This document shows, piece after piece, positions 1 to 10,893 of a stretch of 64,000 nt of DNA. The notes below the pieces were generated by a model. The model did no database searches. It was given only the letters and a program-made list of their open reading frames with translations, and was not told the DNA's origin. Within the stretch, counting starts at the first letter, position 1; each line of letters begins with the position of its first letter. Both the position numbers and the translations under genes were made by a program. Location: assembly GCF_032854445.1 (NCBI RefSeq), contig NW_027018055.1, forward strand, positions 35,715-99,714. Reading direction: 5' to 3'. The stretch comes from Liolophura sinensis. Lineage: Eukaryota; Mollusca; Polyplacophora; Chitonida; Chitonidae.

Positions 1-3000
1 AACTTATAGTCAAAAGTTGAATATAGTAATGACCAGTCGCGATTGTACAGAGTATAGTGTAGCCGGTTTCAATTAACAAAAAGACCAGGGAAAAATGCAA
101 AAGTGGAAAAACTGTTCCAGTGCTACTAGTAAGAGGCTAATCCGACGTATTTTGTGACGAGAAATCGAATGGTGCAAACCGCGTTGCTCTCCGACCAATA
201 CTTTTGGCTGTAGTGACAATTAAATGATCATTGATGTCATAATCACGTGCCCAGCAACGTCTCTTACTCCATGGAAACCAGGGAAATTTGCAATTTTTCA
301 ACAGCTGCCGATGCCTGGCTCAATTCCGCATCTTTTGGCACCTTACTGAAGTGGGTCAGTGTTCAGTTGTACTTTTTACAGCAGGCTGTATCAAGTACCT
401 TGTGTTTTTCACGTACAAATGGTGTGGTTTTTCTACACGTAGATAAAGACATTGAGATTGTCTTGCACTTAGAAGTAAGGCAATTGCTGGGTGAGTTAAA
501 TTGGCTTGGCCCAAAGATTTGTCGTCATCTCGGCTACCGAAAGGCACATAACTTATAGTCAAAAGTTGAATATAGTAATGACCAGTCGCGATTGTACAGA
601 GTACCGTGTAGCCGATTTCAATTAACAGAAAGACCAGGCAAAAATGCAAAAGTGGAAAAAATGATCCAGTGCTGCTGACAAAAGGCTAATCCGACGTATT
701 TTGTGACGAGAAATCGAATGGTGCAAACCGCGTTGCTCTCCGACCAATACTTTTGGCTGTAGCGACAATTCAATGATCATTGATGTCATAATCACGTGCC
801 CAGCAACGGCTCTTACTCCATGGAAACCAGAGATATTTGCAATTTTTTAACAGCTGCCGATGCCTGGCTCAATTCCGCATCTTTTGGCATCTGATAAATG
901 TGGGTCAGTGTTTAGTTGTACTTTTTACAGCAGACTGTATCAAGTACCTTGTGTTTTTTATGTACAAATGGTGTGGTTTTTCTACACGTAGATAAAGACA
1001 TTGAGATTGTCTTGGACTTAGAAGTAAGGCAATTGCTGGGTGAGTTAAATGGGCTTGGCCCAAAGATTTGTCGTCTTCTGGGCTACCGAAAGGCACATAA
1101 CTTATAGTCAAAAGTTGAATATAGTAATGACCAGTCGCGATTGTACAGAGTACAGTGTAGCCGATTTCAATTAACAAAAAGACCAGGCAAAAATGCAAAA
1201 TTGGAAAAATATCCAGTGCTGCTGACAAAAGGCTAATCCGACGTATTTTGTGACGAGAAATCGAATGGTGCAAACCGCGTTGCTCTCCGACCAATACTTT
1301 TGGCTGTAGCGACAATTGAATGATCATTGATGTCATAATTACGTTCCCAGCAACGGCTCTTACTCCATGGAAACCAGAGATATTTGCAATTTTTTAACAG
1401 CTGCCGATGCCTGGCTCAATTCCGCATCTTTTGGCACCTTACTGAAGTGGGTCAGTGTTCAGTTGTACTTTTTACAGCAGACTGTATCAAGTACCTTGTG
1501 TTTTTCATGTACAAATGGTGTGGTTTTTCTACACGTAGATAAAGACATTGAGATTGTCTTCGACTTAGAAGTAAGGCAATTGCTGGGTGAGTTAAATGAG
1601 CTTAGCCCAAAGATTTGACGTCTTCTGGGTTACCGAAGGGCACATAACATATAGTCAAAAGTTGAATATAGTAATGACCAGTCGCGATGGTACATAGTAC
1701 AGTGTAGCCGATTTCAATTAACAAAAAGACCAGGCAAAAATGCAAAATTGGAAAAATTGTTCCAGTGCTGCTGACAAGAGGCTAATCCGACGTATTTTGT
1801 GACGACAAATCGAATGGTGCAAACCGCGTTGCTCTCCGACCAATACTTTTGGCTGTAGTGAACATTGAATGATCATTGATGTCATAATCACCTGCCCAGC
1901 AACGGCTCTTACTCCATGGAAACCAGATATATTTGCAATTTTTCAACAGCTGCCGATGCCTGGCTAAATTCCGCATGTTTTTGGCACCTTATTCATGTGG
2001 GTCTGTTGTCAGTTGTACTTTTTACAGCAGACTGTATCAAGTAAGTACCTTGTGATTTTTATGTACAAAAGGTGTGGTTTTTCTACACGTAAATTAAAGA
2101 CATTGAGATTGTCTTCACTAGAAGTAACACAATTGCTAGGTGAGTTAAATGCGCTTAGCCTAAGATTTCAGGTCTTCTGGCTACCGAAGGGCACATAACT
2201 TATAGTCAAAAGTTGAATATAGTAATGACCAGTCGCGATTGTACAGAGTACAGTGTAGTCGATTTCAATTAACAAAAAGACAGGCAAAAATGCAAAAGTG
2301 GAAAAAATGATCCAGTGCTGCTGATAAGAGGCTAATCCGACGTATTTTGTGACGAGAAATCGAATGGTGCAAACCGCGTTGCTCTCCGACCAATACTTTT
2401 GGCTGTAGCGACAATTCAATGATCATTGAGGTCATAATCACGTGCCCAGCAACGGCTCTTACTCCATGGAAACCAGGGATATTTGCAATTTTTTAACAGC
2501 TGCCGATGCCTGGCCCCAATTCCGCATCTTTTGGCATCTGATAAATGTGGGTCAGTGTTTAGTTGTACTTTTTACAGCAGACTGTATCAAGTACCTTGTG
2601 TTTTTTATGTACAAATGGTCTGGTTTTTCTACACGTAGATAAAGACATTGAGATTGTCTTCGACTTAGAAGTAAGGCAATTGCTGGTGAGTTAAATGGGC
2701 TTAGCCCAAAGATTAGACGTCTTCTGGGCTACCGAAGGGCACATAACATATATTCAAAAGTTGAATATAGTAATGACCAGTCGCGATGGTACATAGTACA
2801 GTGTAGCCGATTTCAATTAACAAAAAGACCAGGCAAAAATACTAAATTCGAAAAATGTTCCAGTGCTGCTGGTAAGAGGCTAATCCGACGTATTTTGTGA
2901 CGACAAATCGAATGGTGCAAACCGCGTTGCTCTCCGACCAATAACTTTTGCTGTAGTCACAATTGAACGATCATTGATGTCATATTCACGTGCCCAGCAA

Positions 3001-5492
3001 CGGCTCTTACTCCATGGAAACCAGGAAAATTTGCAATTTTTCAACAGCTGCCGATGCCTGGCCCAATTCCGCATCTTTTGGCACCTTATTCATGTGGGTC
3101 TGTTGTCAGTGTACTTTTTACAGCAGGACTGTATCAGGTACCTTGTGATTTTTATGTACAAAAGTGTGGTTTTTTCTACACGTAAATAAAGACATTGAGA
3201 TTGTCTTGCACTTAGAAGTAAGACAATTGCTGGGTGAGTTAAATGGGCTTGGCCCAAAGATTTCAGGTCTTCTGGCTACCGAAGGGCACATAACTTATAG
3301 TCAAAAGTTGAATATAGTAATGACCAGTCGCGATTGTACAGAGTACAGTGTAGCCGGTTTCAATTAACAAAAAGACCAGGCAAAAATGCAAAAGAGGAAA
3401 AACTGTTCCAGTGCTACTAGTAAGAGGCTAATCCGACGTATTTTGTGACGAGAAATCGAATGGTGCAATCCGCGTTGCTCTCCGACCAATACTTTTGGCT
3501 GTAGCGACAATTGAATGATCATTTATGTCATAATCACGTGCGTAGCACGGCTATTACTCCATGGAAACCAGGGATATTTGCAATTTTTTAACAGCTGCCG
3601 ATGCCTGGCCCAATCCGCATCTTTTGGCACCTTATTCATGTGGGTCTGTTGTCAGTTGTACTTTTTACAGCAGACTGTATCAAGTACCTTGTGATTTTTA
3701 TGTACAAAAAGGTGTGGTTTTTTCTACACGTAGATAAAGACATTGAGATTGTCTTGGACTTAGAAGTAAGACCAATTGCTGGGTGAGTTAAATGGGCTTA
3801 GCCCAAAGATTTCAGGTCTTCTGGGCTACCGAAGGGCACATAACTTATAGTGAAAAGTTGAATATAGTAATGACCAGTCGCGATTGTACAGAGTACAGTG
3901 TAGCCGATTTCAATTAACAAAAAGACCAGGAAAAATGCAAAAGTGGAAAAACCTGTTTCCATTGCTGCTGGTAAAAGGCTAATCCGACGTATTTTGTGAC
4001 GAGAAATCGAATGGTGCAAACCGCGTTGCTCTCCGACCAATACTTTTGGCTGTAGTGACAATTGAATGATCATTGATGTCATAATCACGTGCCCAGCAAC
4101 GTCTCTTACTCCATGGAAACCAGGGAAATTTGCAATTTTTCAACAGCTGCCGATGCCTGGCTCAATTCCGCATCTTTTGGCACCTTACTGAAGTGGGTCA
4201 GTGTTCAGTTGTAACTTTTTACAGCAGACTGTATCAAGTACCTTGTGTTTTTCACGTACAAATGGTGTGGTTTTTCTACACGTAGATAAAGACATTGAGA
4301 TTGTCTTGCACTTAGAAGTAAGGCAATTGCTGGGTGAGTTAAATGGGCTTGCCCAAAGATTTGTCGTCTTCTCGGCTACCGAAAGGCACATAACTTATAG
4401 TCAAAAGTTGAATATAGTAATGACCAGTCGTGATTGTACAGAGTACAGTGTAGCCGATTTCAATTAACAGAAAGACCAGGCAAAAATGCAAAAGTGGAAA
4501 AAAATGATCCAGTGCTGCTGACAAAAAGCTATTCCGACGTATTTTGTGGACGAGAAATCGAATGGTGCAAACCGCGTTGCTCTCCGACCAATACTTTTGG
4601 CTGTAGCGACAATTCAATGATCATTGATGTCATAATCACGTGCCCAGCAACGGCTCTTACTCCATGGAAACCAGAGATATTTGCAATTTTTTAACAGCTG
4701 CCGATGCCTGGCTCAATTCCGCATCTTTTGGCATCTGATAAATGTGGGTCAGTGTTTAGTTGTACTTTTTACAGCAGACTGTATCAAGTACCTTGTGTTT
4801 TTTATGTACAAATGGTGTGGTTTTTCTACACGTAGATAAAGACATTGAGATTGTCTTGGACTTAGAAAAAAGACAATTGCTGGGGTGAGTTAAATGGGCT
4901 TGCCCCAAAGATTTCAGGTCTTCTGGGCTACCGAAGGGCACATAACTTATAGTCAAAAGTTGAATATAGTAATGACCAGTCGCGATTGTACAGAGTACAG
5001 TGTAGCCGATTTCAATTAACAAAAAGACCAGGCAAAAATGCAAAAGTGGAAAAAACTGTTCCAGTGCTACTAGTAAGTGGCTAATCCGACGTATTTTGTG
5101 ACGAGAAATCGAATGGTGCAAACCGCGTTGCTCTCCGACCAATACTTTTGGCTGTAGTGACAATTGATTGATCATTTATGTCATAATCACGTGCCCAGCA
5201 ACGTCTCTTACTCCATGGAAACCAGGGAAATTTGCAACTTTTCAACAGCTGCCGATGCTGGCTCAATTCCGCATCTTTTGGCACCTTACTGAAGTGGGTC
5301 AGTGTTCAGTTGTACTTTTTACAGCAGACTGTATCAAGTACCTTGTGTTTTTCACGTACAAATGGTGTGGTTTTTCTACACGTAGATAAAGACATTCAGA
5401 TTGTCTTCCACTTAGAAGTAAGGCAATTGCTGGGTGAGTTAAATGGGCTTGGCCCAAAGATTTGTCGTCTTCTCGGCTACCGAAAGGCACAT
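1..5492 (+). repeat. Monomers M1-M10, irregular and indel-rich segment
   Basis: Starts: 1, 550, 1099, 1646, 2197, 2745, 3292, 3842, 4392, 4944. Only the first two intervals and the last are exactly 549; the rest are 547, 548, 550, 551 and 552. M2 (550) and M9 (4392) are relatives: both read TTAACAGAAAGACC, ATGATCCAGTGCTGCTGAC and the rare CATCTGATAAATG cassette. M1, M8 and M10 share the junction TCTCGGCTACCGAAAGG. No regular higher-order unit is evident, although a 7-monomer spacing separates the M1/M2 and M8/M9 pairs. Many of the differences are single-base insertions or deletions, such as GTAAGTACC near 2041 and AGGACTG near 3125. Confidence 0.9.
3185..3190 (+). other. AATAAA hexamer created by a monomer variant
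   Basis: In a subset of monomers CGTAGATAAAG is changed to CGTAAATAAAG, which creates AATAAA, the canonical polyadenylation hexamer, at monomer offset 442-447. Other examples lie near 11965, 20752, 21299, 30641, 39985, 41629, 49318 and 56456. The TTTCAATAAAC variant (near 28622, 43455, 44555 and 47300) creates the same hexamer elsewhere in the monomer. A role in satellite transcripts is speculation. Confidence 0.35.
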
Positions 5493-8400
5493 AACTTATA
5501 GTCAAAAGTTGAATATAGTAATGACCAGTCGCGATTGTACAGAGTACAGTGTAGCCGATTTCAATTAACAAAACGACCAGGAAAAAATGCAAAAGTGGAA
5601 AAACTGTTCCGAGTGCTGCTGGTAAGAGGCTAATCCGACGTATTTTGTGACGAGAAATCGAATGGTGCAATCCGCGTTGCTCTCCGACCAATACTTTGGC
5701 TGTAGCGACAATTGAATGATCATTGATGGCATAATCACGTGCCCAGCAACGCTCTTACTCCATGGAAAACCAGGGATATTTGCAATTTTTCAACAGCTGC
5801 CGATGCCTGGCTCAATTCCGCATCTTTTGGCACCTTACTGAAGTGGGTCAGTGTTCAGTTGTACTTTTTACAGCAGACTGTATCAAGTACCTTGTGTTTT
5901 TTTATGTACAAATGTGTGGTTTTTCTACACGTAGATAAAGACATTGAGATTGTCTTCGACTTAGAAGTAAGGCAATGCTGGTGAGTTAAATGGGCTTAGC
6001 CCAAAGATTTGACGTCTTCTGGGCTACCGAAGGGCACATAACATATAGTCAAAAGTTGAATATAGTAATGACCCAGTCGCGATTGTACAGAGTACAGTGT
6101 AGCCGATTTCAATTAACAAAAGACCAGGCAAAAATGCAAAAGTGGAAAAAATGTTCCAGTGCTGCTGGTAAGAGGCTAATCCGACGTATTTTGTGACGAC
6201 AAATCGAATGGTGCAAACCGCGTTGCTCTCCGACCAATACTTTTGGCTGTAGTGACAATTGAATGATCATTGATGTCATAATCACGTGCCCAGCAACGTC
6301 TCTTACTCCATGGAAACCAGGGAAATTTGCAATTTTTCAACAGCTGCCGATGCCTGGCTAAATTCCGCATCTTTTGGCACCTTACTGAAGTGGGTCAGTG
6401 TTCAGTTGTACTTTTTACAGCAGACTGTATCAAGTACCTTGTGTTTTTCACGTACAAATGGTGTGGTTTTTCTACACGTAGATAAAGACATTGAGATTGT
6501 CTTGGACTTAGAAATAAGACAATTGCTGGGTGAGTTAAATGGGCTTAGCCCAAAGATTTGACGTCTTCTGGGCTACCGAAGGGCACATAACTTATAGTCA
6601 ATAGTTGAATATAGTAATGACCAGTCGCGATTGTACAGAGTACAGTGTAGCCGGTTTTAATTAACAAAAACACCAGGCAAAAATGCAAAAGTGGAAAAAC
6701 TGTTCCAGTGCTACTAGTAAGAGGCTAATCCGACGTATTTTGTGACGAGAAATCGAATGGTGCCATCCGCGTTGCTCTCCGACCAATACTTTTGGCTGTA
6801 GCGACAATTGAATGATTATTTATGTCATAATCACGTGCGTAGCAACGGCTCTTACTCCATAGAAACCAGGGATATTTGCAATTTTTCAACAGCTGCCGAT
6901 GCCTGGCTCAATTCCGCATCTTTTGGCACCTTACTGAAGTGGGTCAGTGTTCAGTTGTACTTTTTACAGCAGACTGTATCAAGTACCTTGTGATTTTTCT
7001 GTACAAAAGGTGTGGTTTTTCTACACGTAGATAAAGACATTGAGATTGTCTTGCACTTAGAAGTAACACAATTGCTGGGTGAGTTAAATGGGCTTAGCCC
7101 AAAGATTTGACGTCTTCTGGGCTACCGAAGGGCACATAACTTATAGTCAAAAGTTGAATATAGTAATGACCAGTCGCGATTGTACAGAGTACAGTGTAGC
7201 CGATTTCAGTTAACAAAAAGACCAGGTAAAAATGCAAAAGTGGAAAAACTGTTCCAGTGCTGCTGACAAAAGGCTAATCCGACGTATTTTGTGACGAGAA
7301 ATCCAATGGTGCAAACCGTGTTGCTCTCCGACCAATACTTTTGGCTGTAGTGACAATTGAATGATCATTGATGTCATAATCACGTGCCCAGCAACGTCTC
7401 TTACTCCATGGAAACCAGGGAAATTTGCAATTTTTCAACAGCTGCCGATGCCTGGCTCAATTCCGCATCTTTTGGCTCCTTACTGAAGTGGGTCAGTGTT
7501 CAGTTGTACTTTTTACAGCAGACTGTATCAAGTACCTTGTGTTTTTCACGTACAAATGGTGTGGTTTTTCTACACGTAGATAAAGACATTGAGATTGTCT
7601 TGCACTTAGAAGTAAGGCAATTGCTGGGTGAGTTAAATGGGCTTGGCCCAAAGATTTGTCGTCTTCTGGGCTACCGAAGGGCACATAACTTATAGTGAAA
7701 AGTTGAATATAGTAATGACCAGTCGCGATTGTACAGAGTACAGTGTAGCCGATTTCAATTAACAAAACGACCAGGCAAAAATGCAAAAGTGGAAAAACTG
7801 TTCCAGTGCTGCTGGTAAGAGGCTAATCCGACGTATTTTGTGACGAGAAATCGAATGGTGCAATCCGCGTTGCTCTCCGACCAATACTTTTGGCTGTAGC
7901 GACAATTGAATGATCATTGATGTCATAATCACGTGCCCAGCAACGGCTCTTACTCCATGGAAACCAGGGATATTTGCAATTTTCAACAGCTGCCGATGCC
8001 TGGCTCAATTCCGCATCTTTTGGCACCTTACTGAAGTGGGTCAGTGTTCAGTTGTACTTTTTACAGCAGACTGTATCAAGTACCTTGTGTTTTTTATGTA
8101 CAAATGGTGTGGTTTTTCTACACGTAGATAAAGACATTGAGATTGTCTTCGACTTAGAAGTAAGGCAATGCTGGGTGAGTTAAATGGGCTTAGCCCAAAG
8201 ATTTGACGTCTTCTGGGCTACCGAAGGGCACATAACATATAGTCAAAAGTTGAATATAGTAATGACCAGTCGCGATTGTACAGAGTACAGTGTAGCCGAT
8301 TTCAATTAACAAAAAGACCAGGTAAAAATGCAAAAGTGGAAAAACTGTTCCAGTGCTGCTGGTAAGAGGCTAATCCGACGTATTTTGTGACGACAAATCG

Positions 8401-9880
8401 AATGGTGCAAACCGCGTTGCTCTCCGACCAATACTTTTGGCTGTAGTGACAATTGAATGATCATTGATGTCATAATCACGTGCCCAGCAACGTCTCTTAC
8501 TCCATGGAAACCAGGGAAATTTGCAATTTTTCAACAGCTGCCGATGCCTGGCTAAATTCCGCATCTTTTGGCACCTTACTGAAGTGGGTCAGTGTTCAGT
8601 TGTACTTTTTACAGCAGACTGTATCAAGTACCTTGTGTTTTTCACGTACAAATGGTGTGGTTTTTCTACACGTAGATAAAGACATTGAGATTGTCTTGGA
8701 CTTAGAAATAAGACAATTGCTGGGTGAGTTAAATGGGCTTAGCCCAAAGATTTCAGGTCTTCTGGGCTACCGAAGGGCACATAACTTATAGTCAGTAGTT
8801 GAATATAGTAATGACCAGTCGCGATTGTACAGAGTACAGTGTAGCCGGTTTTAATTAACAAAAACACCAGGCAAAAATGCAAAAGTGGAAAAACTGTTCC
8901 AGTGCTACTAGTAAGAGGCTAATCCGACGTATTTTGTGACGAGAAATCGAATGGTGCAATCCGCGTTGCTCTCCGACCAATACTTTTGGCTGTAGCGACA
9001 ATTGAATGATTATTTATGTCATAATCACGTGCGTAGCAACGGCTCTTACTCCATAGAAACCAGGGATATTTGCAATTTTTCAACAGCTGCCGATGCCTGG
9101 CTCAATTCCGCATCTTTTGGCACCTTACTGAAGTGGGTCAGTGTTCAGTTGTACTTTTTACAGCAGACTGTATCAAGTACCTTGTGTTTTTCACGTACAA
9201 ATTGTGTGGTTTTTCTACACGTAGATAAAGACATTGAGATTGTCTTGCACTTAGAAGTAACACAATTGCTGGGTGAGTTAAATGCGCTTAGCCCAAAGAT
9301 TTCAGGTCTTCTGGGCTACCGAAGAGCACATAACTTATAGTCAAAAGTTGAATATAGTAATGACCAGTCGCGATTGTACAGAGTACAGTGTAGCCGATTT
9401 CAATTAACAAAAAGACCAGGCAAAAATGCAAAAGTGGAAAAACTGTCCCTGTGCTGCTGGTAAGAGGCTAATCCGACGTATTTTGTGACGAGACATCGAA
9501 TGGTGCAAACCGCGTTGCTCTCCGACCAATACTTTTGGCTGTAGGGACATTTGAATGATCATTGATGTCATAATCACGTGCCCAGCAACGGCTCTTACTC
9601 CATGGAAACCAGGGATATTTGCAATTTTTCAACAGCTGCCGATGCCTGGCCCAATTCCGCATCTTTTGGCACCTTATAAATGTGGGTCAGTGTTCAGTTG
9701 TACTTTTTACAGCAGACTGTATCAAGTACCTTGTGATTTTTATGTACAAAAGGTGTGGTTTTTCTACACGTAGATAAAGACATTGAGATTGTCTTGCACT
9801 TAGAAGTAACACAATTGCTGGGTGAGTTAAATGGGCTTAGCCCAAAGATTTGACGTCTTCTGGGCTACCGAAGGGCACAT
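5493..9880 (+). repeat. Diverged tandem pair of 4-monomer units (M11-M14, M15-M18)
   Basis: Starts: 5493, 6040, 6589, 7138 and 7687, 8234, 8783, 9332. Both units are 2194 bp long. M11 and M15 share AAAACGACCAGG and a GTGCAATCCG block. M12 and M16 share GACGACAAATCG plus AACGTCTC. M13 and M17 share the CCGGTTTTAATT block, GATTATTTATG and CCATAGAAAC. M14 and M18 do not match: M14 carries the GCTGACAAAAGG plus AAATCCAATGG type, and M18 carries TGTCCCTGTG plus GAGACATCG. The pairing therefore breaks in the fourth position, consistent with later replacement there. Confidence 0.8.
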
Positions 9881-10506
9881 AACTTATAGTCAAAAGTTGA
9901 ATATAGTAATGACCAGTCGCGATTGTACAGAGTACAGTGTAGCCGATTTCAATTAACAAAAAGACCAGGTAAAAATGCAAAAGTGGAAAAACTGTTCCAG
10001 TGCTGCTGACAAAAGGCTAATCCGACGTATTTTGTGACGAGAAATCCAATGGTGCAAACCGCGTTGCTCTCCGACCAATACTTTTGGCTGTAGCGACAAT
10101 TGAATGATCATTTATGTCATAATCACGTGCCCAGCAACGGCTCTTACTCCATGGAAACCAGGGATATTTGCAATTTTTTAACAGCTGCCGATGCCTGGCC
10201 CAATTCCGCATCTTTTGGCACCTTATTCATGTGGGTCTGTTGTCAGTTGTACTTTTTACAGCAGACCGTATCAAGTACCTTGTGATTTTTATGTACAAAA
10301 GGTGTGGTTTTTCTACACGTAGATAAAGACATTGAGATTGTCTTGCACTTAGAAGTAAGACAATTGCTGGGTGAGTTAAATGGGCTTAGCCCAAAGATTT
10401 GACGTCTTCTGGGCTACCGAAGGGCACATAACTTATAGTCAAAAGTTGAATATAGTAATGACCAGTCGCGATTGTACAGAGTACAGTGTAGCCGATTTCA
10501 ATTAAC

Positions 10507-10540
10507 AAAAAGACCAGGTAAAAATGCAAAAGTGGAAAAA
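10507..10540 (+). other. Cluster of A-tracts, possible curved DNA
   Basis: Four runs of four or five A occur within 34 bp, at 10507-10511, 10520-10524, 10528-10531 and 10536-10540. Their centres lie about 13, 7.5 and 8.5 bp apart, so phasing with the helix is loose. The cluster recurs in nearly every monomer at the same offset. A-tract clusters are known to bend DNA and to influence nucleosome placement; curvature here is inference. Confidence 0.5.
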
Positions 10541-10651
10541 CTGTTCCAGTGCTGCTGGTAAGAGGCTAATCCGACGTATTTTGTGACGAGAAATCGAATG
10601 GTGCAAACCGCGTTGCTCTCCGACCAATACTTTTGGCTGTAGTGACAATTG

Positions 10652-10661
10652 AATGATCATT
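10652..10661. other. Palindrome AATGATCATT
   Basis: A perfect 10-bp palindrome repeats once per monomer at offset 223-232. In monomers with C instead of G just upstream, and G in the GATG form downstream, it grows to a 14-bp perfect palindrome TCAATGATCATTGA, for example at 770-783. In several subfamilies the following bases change from TGATGTCA to TTATGTCA, which limits the palindrome to its core. Dimeric DNA-binding proteins favour such sites, but no specific factor is assigned. Confidence 0.6.
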
Positions 10662-10672
10662 GATGTCATAAT

Positions 10673-10687
10673 CACGTGCCCAGCAAC
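10673..10687. promoter_or_regulatory. E-box CACGTG with adjacent AGCAAC half-site
   Basis: CACGTG is a perfect palindrome and matches the canonical E-box bound by bHLH-zipper factors. Four bases later lies AGCAAC, which fits the RGYAAC half of an RFX X-box. The two bases between GTGC and AGCAAC are dimorphic across the array: GTGCCCAGCAAC in about half the monomers and GTGCGTAGCAAC in the D-type and some other subfamilies. CACGTG is kept in almost all monomers. Exceptions include M3 (ACGTTC near 1343), M4 (CACCTG near 1890), M25 (CATGTG near 13413), M87 (GATGTG near 47474) and M92 (CACGAG near 50219). Binding is not shown by sequence alone. Confidence 0.4.
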
Positions 10688-10697
10688 GTCTCTTACT

Positions 10698-10707
10698 CCA
10701 TGGAAAC
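10698..10707. promoter_or_regulatory. CCATGGAAAC motif, X-box-like half-site
   Basis: CCATGG is palindromic. On the minus strand CCATGGAAAC reads GTTTCCATGG, which resembles the left half of an RFX X-box (GTNRCC) with one mismatch. Together with AGCAAC 10 bp upstream, this gives two RFX-like halves in an unusual spacing. M23 and M57 carry CCATAAAAAC instead (near 12337 and 31023), and M13 and M17 carry CCATAGAAAC. Only the motif is seen; the link to RFX is inference. Confidence 0.3.
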
Positions 10708-10730
10708 CAGGGAAATTTGCAATTTTTCAA

Positions 10731-10736
10731 CAGCTG
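10731..10736. promoter_or_regulatory. E-box CAGCTG
   Basis: This is a perfect palindrome and a canonical class of E-box, preceded by a T-run that is either TTTTTCAA or TTTTTTAA depending on subfamily. It is kept in most monomers. The A-type monomers M93, M99 and M105 carry CAGCCG instead, so the palindrome is lost in step with that subfamily, and M109 carries CAGCTGCAG near 59610. Confidence 0.4.
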
Positions 10737-10860
10737 CCGATGCCTGGCTAAATTTCGCATCTTTTGGCACCTTACTGAAGTGGGTCAGTGTTCAGTTGTA
10801 CTTTTTACAGCAGACTGTATCAAGTACCTTGTGTTTTTCACGTACAAATGGTGTGGTTTT

Positions 10861-10872
10861 TCTACACGTAGA
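10861..10872. other. Near-palindrome TCTACACGTAGA
   Basis: Five-base arms TCTAC and GTAGA flank AC. The right arm is broken in monomers where GTAGATAAA becomes GTAAATAAA, which instead creates an AATAAA hexamer. A few copies read TCTGCACGCAGA (M79 and M81, near 43268 and 44367), where both arms changed together and the symmetry is preserved. Confidence 0.5.
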
Positions 10873-10874
10873 TA

Positions 10875-10893
10875 AAGACATTGAGATTGTCTT
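10875..10893. other. Hairpin with one mismatch (AAGACATT-GAG-ATTGTCTT)
   Basis: Eight-base arms flank a GAG loop. In the common form one T:T mismatch interrupts the stem. In a large subset of monomers a single T-to-A change gives AAGACAAT-GAG-ATTGTCTT, a perfect 8-bp stem (see 20205-20223). It could form in single-stranded DNA or in a transcript. No terminator role is proposed. Confidence 0.6.

Noticed and set aside
1-549. Internal 183-bp or smaller sub-repeats within the monomer
   Set aside because: Comparing the three thirds by eye showed no alignment beyond short T-rich matches such as TTTTTCAACAGC and TTTTTACAGCAG.
10556-10604. tRNA-derived or Pol III promoter (A box near GGTAAGAGGC, B box near AAATCGAATGG)
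   Set aside because: Both candidates miss invariant positions. Only M88 (near 47941) comes closer to a B-box core, by one variant base, and it has no good A box.
10875-10893. Bacterial-type intrinsic terminator at the hairpin
   Set aside because: The stem is A/T-rich, has no following U-tract, and the context is a eukaryotic satellite.
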